Positions 28,947 through 37,101 of a stretch of 64,000 nt of DNA are shown in pieces; position 1 is the first letter of the stretch; every line of letters starts with the position of its first letter. The position numbers and the translations under genes are program-made. Source of the DNA: Geminicoccaceae bacterium SCSIO 64248 (GTDB lineage Bacteria; Pseudomonadota; Alphaproteobacteria; Geminicoccales; Geminicoccaceae); assembly GCA_029814805.1 (NCBI GenBank), contig CP122393.1, positions 4,133,501 to 4,197,500 of the forward strand. Direction: 5' to 3'. The notes under the pieces were generated by a model. It saw only the letters and a program-made list of their open reading frames with translations. It searched no databases and was not told the origin of the DNA.

Positions 28947-30884
28947 ATGGCGACGCGCGCCCCCTACGGTTCCTGGACCTCGAAGATTTCGGTCGAGGGC
29001 CTGACCCTGGAGCAGATCGGCCTTGGGCAGCCTGCGGTCGACGGCAGCGATGTCTTCTGGCTGGAGAGCCGGCCGAGCGAGGGCGGCCGCAACACGCTGA
29101 TCCAGCGCCTGGACGACGGACGGCAGATCGAGCGCACGCCCGCCCCATTCAACGTCCGGACCCGTGTGCATGAATATGGCGGCGGCGCCTACGCCGTCAG
29201 GAACGGTACCGTGGTTGCGGTCGACTTCCAGGACCAGCGTCTCTACCGGCTGCAGGCGGGCCGCCCGCCCGTCGCTCTGACGCCCGGAAGCGGCAAGGCG
29301 CTGCGCTACGCCGACATGGCGTTCGATCCCGTCTGGCCGCACGTTGTGGCCGTCCGCGAGGATCACCGCGCCGGCGGCGAGCCCGTCAACACGGTCGTCC
29401 GGCTCGAGCTGGAGACGGAAGGCGAGGGGACTGTCATCGCCTCCGGCCACGACTTCTTCGCCTGTCCGCGCTTCAGCCCGGACGGCGGGACGATCGCCTG
29501 GTTCAGCTGGGATCATCCGGCCATGCCCTGGGACGGCACCACGTTGTGGCTGGCCGAGATCGCCGGGGACGGCACGGTCGGCGAGGCGCGCGCGGTCGCG
29601 GGCGGGCCGGAGGAGTCGATCGTGCAGCCGTCCTTCGCGCCGGACGGGCGGCTGCATTTCATCTCCGACCGCACGGGATGGTGGTCGCTCTATCGCCTGG
29701 AATCGGACGGGAGCCAGGCCCATCTGACCGACGTCCCGGCCGAGTTCGCCGGGCCGCATTGGGCGTTCGGCTCGTCCTACTACACCTTTCAGCCGGACGG
29801 CAGCCTAGTCGGCGTCCTGACCCAGATGGGCACGTGGCGCCTCTGGCGGCTTCAGCCTGGCCAGGCCGGGGTCGACGTCTTCGACCTGCCCTATACGGAG
29901 CTCTCCGGGATCGCCTCGGTCGGCGGGCGTGTCGTCGTCCGCGCGGGCGCCGCCGATCGCAAGGCGGCGATCCTGGCGCTTGACGTCGAGGCCGGCGGCG
30001 CGGTCGAGTTGAAGACGGCAGGCGCGCTGCCGCTCAGTTCGGCCGAGATCTCGAAGCCCGAGAGCATCGTCTTTCCGACGGCCGGAGGCCGCGAGGCGCA
30101 CGCCTTCTTCTATCCGCCGCGCAATCCAGCGTTCGAGGCGCCCCAGGGCGAGCTGCCGCCCTTGATCGTGCGCAGCCATGGCGGGCCGACCAGCCGAGCC
30201 TCGTCGGAGGTCATGCTGGCGATCCAGTTCTGGACCAGCCGCGGGTTCGCCGTGGTCGACGTCAATTACGGCGGCAGCACGGGCTTCGGACGGCCCTACC
30301 GCAACCGGCTGCGCGGACAATGGGGCGTGGTCGACGTCGAGGACTGCGCCGCCGCTGCGCTCTTCCTGGCGAACGAGGGGCGGGTCGATCCCAAGCGCAT
30401 GGCCATCACCGGCGGGAGCGCCGGCGGCTACACCACGCTGTGCGCGCTGACGTTCACCGACAGCTTCCAGGCCGGCATCAGCCGCTACGGCGTCTCCGAC
30501 CTGGCCCTGCTCGCCGCCGAGACGCACAAGTTCGAGAGCCGCTATCTCGACCAGCTGGTCGGTCCCCTGCCGGAGCGGGAGGATCTCTATCGCGAACGCT
30601 CGCCGCTCGCCCATGCCGAGCGGCTCGACTGCCCGATCCTGTTCCTGCAGGGACTGGAGGATCCGATCGTGCCGCCCAACCAGGCGGAAAAGATGCTGGA
30701 GATCCTGCGGGCCAAGGGCGTGCCGTCCGCCTATGTCGCCTTCGAGGGCGAGCAGCACGGGTTTCGCAAGGCCGAGACGATCCACGCCGCCGCGCGCGCC
30801 GAGCTTTCCTTCCTCGCGTTCGTGTTCGGCTTCACGCCGGCCGAGCCGGTGCCGGATCTGGACTACGGCACGCCGGCCGGCTGA
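28947..30884 (+). CDS. S9 family peptidase (prolyl oligopeptidase-like)
   Basis: A 645-residue serine peptidase with an N-terminal beta-propeller (repeated WSLYRL/WRLWRL-type blades) and a C-terminal alpha/beta-hydrolase domain. The nucleophile is Ser491 in TGGSAGGYTTL, the acid lies in LEDPIVPPNQ and the His in GEQHGFRKAETI. LIVRSHGGPTSRAS forms the oxyanion region. No signal peptide is visible, so cytoplasmic dipeptidyl or oligopeptidase activity is expected. The stop directly abuts that of the convergent comF gene. Confidence 0.92.
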   Translation: MATRAPYGSWTSKISVEGLTLEQIGLGQPAVDGSDVFWLESRPSEGGRNTLIQRLDDGRQIERTPAPFNVRTRVHEYGGGAYAVRNGTVVAVDFQDQRLYRLQAGRPPVALTPGSGKALRYADMAFDPVWPHVVAVREDHRAGGEPVNTVVRLELETEGEGTVIASGHDFFACPRFSPDGGTIAWFSWDHPAMPWDGTTLWLAEIAGDGTVGEARAVAGGPEESIVQPSFAPDGRLHFISDRTGWWSLYRLESDGSQAHLTDVPAEFAGPHWAFGSSYYTFQPDGSLVGVLTQMGTWRLWRLQPGQAGVDVFDLPYTELSGIASVGGRVVVRAGAADRKAAILALDVEAGGAVELKTAGALPLSSAEISKPESIVFPTAGGREAHAFFYPPRNPAFEAPQGELPPLIVRSHGGPTSRASSEVMLAIQFWTSRGFAVVDVNYGGSTGFGRPYRNRLRGQWGVVDVEDCAAAALFLANEGRVDPKRMAITGGSAGGYTTLCALTFTDSFQAGISRYGVSDLALLAAETHKFESRYLDQLVGPLPEREDLYRERSPLAHAERLDCPILFLQGLEDPIVPPNQAEKMLEILRAKGVPSAYVAFEGEQHGFRKAETIHAAARAELSFLAFVFGFTPAEPVPDLDYGTPAG

Positions 30885-31640
30885 TCAGTCGACCCGGTCC
30901 GGCCGGTCGGTCCTGGCGAGCGTCAGCACGTCGACGGCACGTGCGCCCGCCTGGAGAAGCGTGCGCGCGCATGCGCTCACGGTGGCTCCGGTGGTCAGCA
31001 CGTCGTCGACGAGCAGGACCCGGCGATCGGCGATCGCGGCACAGTGCCGGGGATGCACCGTGAACGCCGTCGAGGTGATGTTGCGCTGGCGCGCCGTGGC
31101 GCTCAGGCCCTGCTGCGAGTCCGTCGCGCGCGTGCGCAGCAGCCCGTCGACCGCCAACCGCGGGCCGCCCGTCCGCGGCAGGGCGCGTGCCAGCAGGGCG
31201 GATTGGTTGAAGCCGCGTGCCATCAGGCGCCAGCGGTGCAACGGCACCGGCACGACGACGTCCGCGTCGGCCACGAGCTCGGCGCCCGCCTGCAGCAGCC
31301 AGCGCGCGAAGACCGGCACCGCCTCGATGTGCCCGCCATGCTTGAAGCGCAGGACCATGCGGCGACAGCCGTCGTCATAGACCAGCGCGCTGCGTGCGCG
31401 GTCGTAGACGGGCGGGGACGCGGCGCACGCGCCACAGATCGGTTCGGGCGCGGCCACGTTCGCGAGCGGCCGGCCGCACCGCCGGCAGATCGCGCTGCCG
31501 ACAAAGCGAATGCCCGTCCAGCACGCGGCGCAGAGCGTCGCCTGCTCGGCTACGCCCGCCCCGCAGCCGATGCAGCGGGGCGGAAGCAGGCCGTTCAGGA
31601 TCGCGCGTCCGATCCGGGAGCAGACCTCGATGGCGGGCAC
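30885..31640 (-). CDS. ComF family protein (phosphoribosyltransferase-like)
   Basis: A 251-residue protein with an N-terminal Cys-rich double-zinc-ribbon region (CIGCG, CAACW, CRRCG, CGAC) and a C-terminal phosphoribosyltransferase domain with the PRPP loop RVLLVDDVLTTGATVSAC. ComF homologues act in DNA uptake in competent bacteria; in alphaproteobacteria the role is less clear. The likely start is GTG 31640, placed 32 bases after a well-formed sigma-70-type promoter. It is convergent with the S9 peptidase gene. Confidence 0.9.
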   Translation of the reverse strand: MPAIEVCSRIGRAILNGLLPPRCIGCGAGVAEQATLCAACWTGIRFVGSAICRRCGRPLANVAAPEPICGACAASPPVYDRARSALVYDDGCRRMVLRFKHGGHIEAVPVFARWLLQAGAELVADADVVVPVPLHRWRLMARGFNQSALLARALPRTGGPRLAVDGLLRTRATDSQQGLSATARQRNITSTAFTVHPRHCAAIADRRVLLVDDVLTTGATVSACARTLLQAGARAVDVLTLARTDRPDRVD

Positions 31641-31678
31641 GCTTGTCAGTTTGGTGTGATATGTTCAGCCATGATCAA

Positions 31679-31707
31679 CTTATAGGATAACTCGCGGCTG
31701 TCCTCAA
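31679..31707 (-). promoter_or_regulatory. Sigma-70-type promoter for comF
   Basis: On the minus strand TTGAGG (31707-31702), a 17-base spacer and TATAAG (31684-31679) form a good housekeeping promoter. The -35 box overlaps the cutA stop codon, so comF can be expressed apart from cutA. Confidence 0.65.
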
Positions 31708-32042
31708 TCCGTGCGCCGGGCGCGGGTGCGGCCGGTCTCCCCGGCGATCCATTGCAGGTAGGGCGCATGGCCCTGGGCGATGTCGAGGAAGACCACGCTT
31801 GGACATTCATAGGAATGGCGGGCGGCGATCCGTGCCGCCGCCTCCTCGGCGAGGTCGGACGTCGTCTTGACGACCAGCACGACCTCCGGGCTCTCCTCGA
31901 TCGCGCCCTGCCATCGATAGATCGACATCATGCCGGGCAGGATGTTCGCGCATGCCGCAAGACGTGAGGCGACCAAATCGCGCCCAAGTGCAATCGCCTC
32001 CTCCCGGGTCGGAACAGTGATGTAGCCAAGCACGCATGTCAT
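31704..32042 (-). CDS. cutA: Divalent cation tolerance protein CutA
   Basis: A 112-residue trimeric protein of the CutA1 family, linked to tolerance of copper and other divalent metals. It shows VLGYITVPTREEAIALG, the central RLAACANILPGMMSIYRWQG with the conserved Cys, EESPEVVLVVKTT and HSYECPSVVFLDI. ATG 32042 has GGAAGG 7 bases upstream; a longer in-frame start at 32090 would run through the palindrome in the intergenic region and is less likely. Confidence 0.93.
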   Translation of the reverse strand: MTCVLGYITVPTREEAIALGRDLVASRLAACANILPGMMSIYRWQGAIEESPEVVLVVKTTSDLAEEAAARIAARHSYECPSVVFLDIAQGHAPYLQWIAGETGRTRARRTD

Positions 32043-32065
32043 TGCGGACCTTCCATTTTGAGGCT

Positions 32066-32080
32066 TTGTCGCAGCGACAA
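32066..32080. promoter_or_regulatory. Perfect 15-base palindrome TTGTCGC-A-GCGACAA
   Basis: Two 7-bp arms around a single A lie 24 bases before cutA in the cutA/cfa divergent region. The form suits a dimeric transcription factor. It resembles no site I can name with confidence; FNR/FixK sites (TTGAT-N4-ATCAA) differ. Confidence 0.5.
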
Positions 32081-32243
32081 TTTTGCCCACATGAGAAATC
32101 GATCGTCGCAGTGCGATCCAAGGGAACGGGGCACCTGCCGGTCGGATGCGATGTCACGGCCGATCGTGTGGCAGGCGCCGCGATCCACGGCCGGACGGAC
32201 GATCAGTATGCTCGGAGTCGCCATCGTTTGAGGATTGTCCGCC

Positions 32244-33554
32244 ATGAGCCAAAGTCTGCTGAGTGGTAACGCGGTCGCTGGACACGAGGTCATCGCGCCG
32301 TTGCGGCCCGAAAGCGCCGTCCCCTCCCGCCACGCGTTCGGCCAGGACATGGCGGTAAGCTTGCTCCGCCGCGCCATCCGCAAGGAAAGCCTTGCCATGC
32401 GCTTCGGCGACGGCGTGATCGAGCGCTTCGGCGAGGTCGCCGGTGATGTTGATGACCAGGCGGCATCGCCTGTCATCACGATCACCGCCCTGCCGTGGCA
32501 TACGTGGCTGCGCATCCTCGTCCGCCCGGAAGTGGCGGCGCCGCGCAGCTTCGTCGATGGCGAGTGGACGATCGAGCAGGGCGACCTCGCCGACCTCATC
32601 CACCTCTTCCGCGCCAATCTCGGCGGATTCAACGCCAACCCGCTGGCCAAGCTCGACGAGTTGCGCTGGGCGCTGGAGTTCCGCATCCGTCGGCTCAACC
32701 CGGTCTTCCAGAGCAAGCCGCGCATCCAGGCGCATTACGACCGGGGCGATCATTTCTACGAAAGCTTCCTCGACTCCGCGATGCAGTACTCCTGCGCCTT
32801 CTTTACCCGGCCCGAAGCGGATCTCGAGGAGGCGCAGCAGCACAAGATCGCGACCATCATCGACCGCCTGAGACTGGATCGGCCGGGACTGAAGGTGCTC
32901 GACGTCGGTTGCGGGTGGGGCGGTCTGTCCCGCGCGATCGCCGCGCGGACGGCTTCGGACGTTACGGGGATCACGATCTCGTCGCGCCAGTTCGCCTACG
33001 CCACGCACGAGCGCGAGGCGATCGAGGACGCGGGCCTGCGGGAACGGCTGCACTACGAGGAAGTCGACTACCGCCGCCACGCCCAGGATGCCGACGGCCT
33101 CTACGATCGCGTCGTGAGCATCGGTATGCTCGAGCATGTCGGCATCGATCACTACCCGGCCTATTTCCGCACGGTTAAGCGGTTGCTGAAGCCGGGCGGC
33201 CGGGCGTTGATCCACAACATCGTCTCGCCCCATGCCGGTCCGACGGCCGAATGGATCGCCAAGGATGTCTTTCCCGGTGGCTACATCCCCCTCCAGGAGG
33301 AGGTCGAGCAGGCCATCGCGGAGGCCGGGCTTGCCCTCGAGAAGGCTCACATCCACGATGGGTCGAACTACGCGCGGACCCTGCAACTCTGGCGAGCGCG
33401 TTTCACCGAGCGCTGGCAGTCGGACATGGCAGGCAACGCCGCCGACCGGCGGTTCTTCCGGCACTGGCAGATGTATTTCGCCGCCTGCGAAAATGCCTTC
33501 GACAGCACGCAACTGGGCTTGAAGGTGATCCAGTTCACGATTCATCGGCCGTGA
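32244..33554 (+). CDS. cfa: Cyclopropane-fatty-acyl-phospholipid synthase
   Basis: Transfers a methylene from S-adenosylmethionine to unsaturated acyl chains of membrane phospholipids. The 436-residue protein shows the N-terminal lipid-binding part, the CFA signature IQAHYDRGDHFYESFLD, MQYSCAFF, the SAM site VLDVGCGWGGLSRAIA and SIGMLEHVG, and GGYIPLQEE. ATG 32244 with GAGGA nine bases ahead is preferred to a TTG three codons upstream. The last 20 bases overlap the end of the convergent uracil-DNA-glycosylase-like gene. Mycolate-type or other fatty-acid methylating paralogues are possible but less likely. Confidence 0.9.
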   Translation: MSQSLLSGNAVAGHEVIAPLRPESAVPSRHAFGQDMAVSLLRRAIRKESLAMRFGDGVIERFGEVAGDVDDQAASPVITITALPWHTWLRILVRPEVAAPRSFVDGEWTIEQGDLADLIHLFRANLGGFNANPLAKLDELRWALEFRIRRLNPVFQSKPRIQAHYDRGDHFYESFLDSAMQYSCAFFTRPEADLEEAQQHKIATIIDRLRLDRPGLKVLDVGCGWGGLSRAIAARTASDVTGITISSRQFAYATHEREAIEDAGLRERLHYEEVDYRRHAQDADGLYDRVVSIGMLEHVGIDHYPAYFRTVKRLLKPGGRALIHNIVSPHAGPTAEWIAKDVFPGGYIPLQEEVEQAIAEAGLALEKAHIHDGSNYARTLQLWRARFTERWQSDMAGNAADRRFFRHWQMYFAACENAFDSTQLGLKVIQFTIHRP

Positions 33555-34161
33555 GCGCGGGATCGTCCTGCAGGATCGACGCGACGCGGTCCTGCAGCTT
33601 GGGCACCACGGCCGCTTCGAACCAGGGATGGCGTTTCAGCCAGCCGTTGCAGCGCCAACTCGGATGCGGGATGGGCCAGAAGCGCGGCCCGTAGTCGGCA
33701 TAGGCCTCGACCGTCCCGGCCAGGGTCGGCTTGCGCGCCGTGCCCAGGTGATAGGCCTGGGCATAGCCGCCGACCAGCAGGATCAACTGAAGATGCGGCA
33801 AGGCCGCGACGATCGGCGGCTGCCAAGTCCGGGCGCATACCGGCGGCGGCGGCCGGTCGGCGCCGCGCGCGTCCGTGCCGGGATAGCACAGGGCCGCCGG
33901 CAGGAACGCGATCCGGGTCGCGTCGTAGAATGTCGCGGGCGTTACGCCCAGCCAGCGCCTCAGGCGGACGCCGCTCGGATCGTCGAACGGCAGGCCGCTC
34001 GCGTGCACGCGGGCGCCCGGCGCCTGTCCGACGATCAGGAGCCGAGCCGAGCCGTGCACGCGCAGGACCGGTCGCGGCGCATGGGGCAATCGGTCGGCGC
34101 AGAGCGTGCACGCCCGGGCCGAGGCCGCCAGTCGATCGATGCCGGCCGCTCTATCGCGCAT
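33535..34161 (-). CDS. Uracil-DNA glycosylase superfamily protein
   Basis: A 208-residue member of the UDG superfamily. Motifs: LLIVGQAPGARVHASGLPFDDPSGVRLR (motif 1 region with GQAPG), the IAFLPAALCYPG segment and the late HPSWRCNGWLKRHPWFE that matches the HPSPRN-WLKKNPWF form of this subfamily. The four-Cys Fe-S cluster pattern of family 4/5 enzymes is not evident. Base excision of uracil or another base is likely but untested. The start ATG is followed by an Ala/Arg-rich helix. It overlaps cfa by 20 bases at the 3' ends. Confidence 0.83.
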   Translation of the reverse strand: MRDRAAGIDRLAASARACTLCADRLPHAPRPVLRVHGSARLLIVGQAPGARVHASGLPFDDPSGVRLRRWLGVTPATFYDATRIAFLPAALCYPGTDARGADRPPPPVCARTWQPPIVAALPHLQLILLVGGYAQAYHLGTARKPTLAGTVEAYADYGPRFWPIPHPSWRCNGWLKRHPWFEAAVVPKLQDRVASILQDDPALTADES

Positions 34162-34483
34162 GGACGTGGCGGTAGGTGTGGCCGTAAACCGGGTTGGGCG
34201 GGCTAGGCATGACGCGCGAACATCGGTAAGGAAATCCTATCGCGAGGTTGTATGTGCCACGCCGGACGGCGGTTGATGGGGTGGGTTGGAACGGGCGCTT
34301 GACGGTGACGCGCATTGGCGGACGACACGTTCGGCGGACGTTTATCACTTCTTAGGATCTTCCCTGTATCAGCAGGGACGGACCCGCGACCGGCGGTAGC
34401 CTTGCGGCCGACCTCTCGAACCCATAAAGGGATGGCGCGCGTCCGCTCGAAGGTGCGGAGGACGCCGCCGAAGGGAAATATGT
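34162..34483. other. 322-base intergenic region upstream of the exopolysaccharide genes
   Basis: No ORF with supporting features is seen. It holds a perfect 6-bp hairpin TCCCTG-tatcag-CAGGGA at 34361-34378 and several T-rich patches, unusual in this GC-rich segment. It should contain the promoters for both divergent neighbours, but no clear -35/-10 pair was found by eye. Confidence 0.5.
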
Positions 34484-35812
34484 ATGTCGTCTGAGCAGTT
34501 GCGCATCGGCGTGTTCGGGCTCGGTTATGTCGGTACGGTCTCGGCCGCCTGTCTCGCGCGCGGTCGTCGGCGCGTCGTCGGCGTCGATCCGCAGGCGGTC
34601 AAGGTCGATCTGATCAACGCCGGCAAGCCGCCGATCGTCGAGGCCGGGATCGCCGAGCTCGTCGCCGAGGCCGTCGAGGCCGGGCGCCTGCGGGCGACCA
34701 CGTCGGCCGCCGAAGCCGTGGCTGCCACCGACCTGTCGCTCGTCTGCGTCGGCACGCCCAGCCGGGCGAACGGCAGTCTCGACACCGGCGCGCTCGAGAC
34801 GCTCTGCGAGGAGATCGGCCAGGCCTTGCGGGCCAAGTCTGACTATCACGTTGTCGTGATCCGTTCGACGACCCTGCCGGGCACGCTGCGCGGCATCGTC
34901 CAGCCCATCCTCGAGCGCGAGAGCGGCAAGCGGGCGGGCGTCGATTTCGGCCTGTGCAACAACCCGGAGTTCCTGCGCGAGGGCACGGCCGTCGCCGACT
35001 ATTTCGGTCCGCCCAAGACCGTGATCGGCGCCGACGACGCGAAAGCCGCCGATATCGTCGCGGCGCTCTACGCCGAGATCGAGGCGCCCCTGGTCGTGAC
35101 CAGCGTCGAGATCGGCGAGATGGTCAAGTACGCCGACAATTCCTGGCATGCCGTCAAGGTGACGTTCGCCAACGAGATCGGCTCGGTCTGCCAGGCGCTC
35201 GGCATCGACAGCCACAAGCTGATGGATCTGGTCTGCCAGGACAAGAAGCTCAACCTGTCAGCCTACTACATGAAGCCCGGCTTCGCGTTCGGCGGCTCCT
35301 GTCTGCCAAAGGACATGCGCGCCCTGACCTACAAGGCCCGCGCCCTTGACGTCAGCGTGCCCATGCTCGGCCATGTCCTCGCCAGCAACCGGCACCAGGT
35401 CGATCGCGCGACGGACATGGTCACCGGGCTCGGCAAGCGGCGCGTCGGCGTGCTCGGGTTCAGCTTCAAGGCGGGCACCGACGATCTGCGCGAAAGCCCG
35501 ATGGTCGAGCTGATCGAGCGGCTGATCGGCAAGGGCTACGACCTCCGGCTGTTCGACCGGCGCGTCAATCTCGCCCGGCTGCTCGGAGCCAACAAGCAGT
35601 ACATTCACGACATGGTGCCTCATATCCCGACGCTCATGGTCGATTCGGTGGAGGACGTTCTCACGTTCGGCGACGTCATCATCATCGGCAACAACGATCC
35701 CGACTTCCACGACGTGCCGCGTCGCTTGCGGCCCGATCAGGTCCTGGTCGACACCGTGCGCCTGCCCGGCACCGGCGTGTCGACCGAGACCTATCGCGGC
35801 GTGAACTGGTAA
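34484..35812 (+). CDS. algD: GDP-mannose/UDP-glucose 6-dehydrogenase, AlgD-like
   Basis: NAD-dependent dehydrogenase that oxidises a nucleotide sugar to its uronic acid for polysaccharide synthesis. The 442 residues include the NAD fold IGVFGLGYVGTVSAACLA, GKPPIVEAG, CVGTPS, NNPEFLREGTAVADYF and catalytic Cys in GFAFGGSCLPKD, then LLGANKQYIHD. The pattern (DKKLNLSAYYMKPGFAFGGS and the region around it) is closer to Pseudomonas AlgD than to UDP-glucose dehydrogenases, so GDP-mannose is the favoured substrate. No alginate synthase genes are present; an acidic exopolysaccharide other than alginate is likely. Ribosome site AAGGGAA precedes ATG. Confidence 0.85.
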   Translation: MSSEQLRIGVFGLGYVGTVSAACLARGRRRVVGVDPQAVKVDLINAGKPPIVEAGIAELVAEAVEAGRLRATTSAAEAVAATDLSLVCVGTPSRANGSLDTGALETLCEEIGQALRAKSDYHVVVIRSTTLPGTLRGIVQPILERESGKRAGVDFGLCNNPEFLREGTAVADYFGPPKTVIGADDAKAADIVAALYAEIEAPLVVTSVEIGEMVKYADNSWHAVKVTFANEIGSVCQALGIDSHKLMDLVCQDKKLNLSAYYMKPGFAFGGSCLPKDMRALTYKARALDVSVPMLGHVLASNRHQVDRATDMVTGLGKRRVGVLGFSFKAGTDDLRESPMVELIERLIGKGYDLRLFDRRVNLARLLGANKQYIHDMVPHIPTLMVDSVEDVLTFGDVIIIGNNDPDFHDVPRRLRPDQVLVDTVRLPGTGVSTETYRGVNW

Positions 35813-35822
35813 GGCTGACCTC

Positions 35823-37043
35823 GTGTCCCGGCGCGTTCTCATCATCGTCGAAAATCTGCCGGTACCGTTCGACCGGCGCGTCTGGAACGAGGCGACGTCG
35901 CTCGCCCGTGCCGGCTATGTCGTCAGCGTGATCTGCCCGGCGACGGTGGACTATCCCGAGCGCCACGAGGTGATCGACGGCATCGAGATCTTTCGCCATC
36001 CCCTGCCGGAAGCCCATGGCGCGCTCGCCTATCTCCTGGAATATGGCTGCGCCCTGTTCTGGCAGTTCGTGCTGAGCGTGCGTGTCCTGCGCCGGCGCGG
36101 CTTCGACGTCATCCACGCCTGCAACCCGCCGGACCTGATCTTCCTGATCGGCCGGGTCTTCAAGCTGTTCGGCAAGAAGTTCATCTTCGACCACCACGAT
36201 CTCTGCCCGGAACTGTACGAGGCCAAGTTCGGCCGGCGCGGCCCGATGTATCGCTGGCTGCTCTGGTGCGAGCGGCAGACCTTCCGCGCCGCCGACCTGT
36301 CGATCGCGACCAACCAGTCCTACCGGGAGATCGCGATCCGCCGCGGCGGCATGGCTCCCGACGCCGTCCACATCGTCCGATCGGGTCCGAAGCTGGACCG
36401 CATGCGGATCCTGCCGCCGGATCCGGCGCTCAAGAAGGGACGGGCGTTCCTCGTCGGCTATGTCGGGGTCATGGGCAAGCAGGAAGGCATCGAGTACCTG
36501 CTGGCGGCCGCCCATCACATGGTGCACGAGCGCGGACGGAGCGACGTCCAGTTCGGGCTGGTCGGCGGCGGGCCCGAGCTCGCGAACCTGAAAGCGCTGT
36601 GCTCGGAGCTGGATCTGGACGAGCACGTGACCTTCACCGGGCGGGTGCCCGACGACGCGCTCCTCGCCATGCTCAACACGGCCGATGTGTGCGTCAACTG
36701 CGACGCGTATAACGAGATGAACGACAAGTCGACCATGAACAAGGTCATGGAGTACATGGCGCTCGGCAAGCCGATCGTTCAGTTCGACCTGACGGAAGGT
36801 CGGTACTCGGCGGAGGAGGCCTCGCTCTACGCGAAGCGGAACGATCCGCAGGATCTCGCCGTCCGGATCGAGGAGCTTCTGGCCGATCCGGACCGGCGGC
36901 GGCGCATGGGCGAGTACGGACGGCAGCGCATCGAGACCGTGCTGAACTGGCGGCACGAGGAGCCGAAGCTTCTGGCCGCCTACGACGCGGTCATGCAGGC
37001 GCCCTTCCCCAAGGCCGAGCCGGCACCTCGCGTGTCGCGCTGA
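35823..37043 (+). CDS. Glycosyltransferase, GT4 family
   Basis: A 406-residue GT-B fold glycosyltransferase. The N-terminal RVLIIVENLPVPFDRRVWNE is characteristic of a GT4 branch found in exopolysaccharide clusters; GYVGVMGKQEGIEYLL marks the donor-binding domain, followed by the VMEYMALGKPIVQFD motif with conserved residues for the nucleotide sugar. It starts 10 bases after the dehydrogenase stop (GTG start), so the two are one transcript. Donor and acceptor sugars are unknown. Confidence 0.92.
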   Translation: MSRRVLIIVENLPVPFDRRVWNEATSLARAGYVVSVICPATVDYPERHEVIDGIEIFRHPLPEAHGALAYLLEYGCALFWQFVLSVRVLRRRGFDVIHACNPPDLIFLIGRVFKLFGKKFIFDHHDLCPELYEAKFGRRGPMYRWLLWCERQTFRAADLSIATNQSYREIAIRRGGMAPDAVHIVRSGPKLDRMRILPPDPALKKGRAFLVGYVGVMGKQEGIEYLLAAAHHMVHERGRSDVQFGLVGGGPELANLKALCSELDLDEHVTFTGRVPDDALLAMLNTADVCVNCDAYNEMNDKSTMNKVMEYMALGKPIVQFDLTEGRYSAEEASLYAKRNDPQDLAVRIEELLADPDRRRRMGEYGRQRIETVLNWRHEEPKLLAAYDAVMQAPFPKAEPAPRVSR

Positions 37044-37101
37044 CGGCTGCCGGGGCACGGAACGAGGATCGGATCGTCAAGCGGAGCGGGACGAGGACAC
37101 G

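Noticed and set aside
34297..34330. TTGACG as a -35 box upstream of the AlgD-like gene
   Set aside because: No acceptable -10 element lies 16-18 bases downstream.
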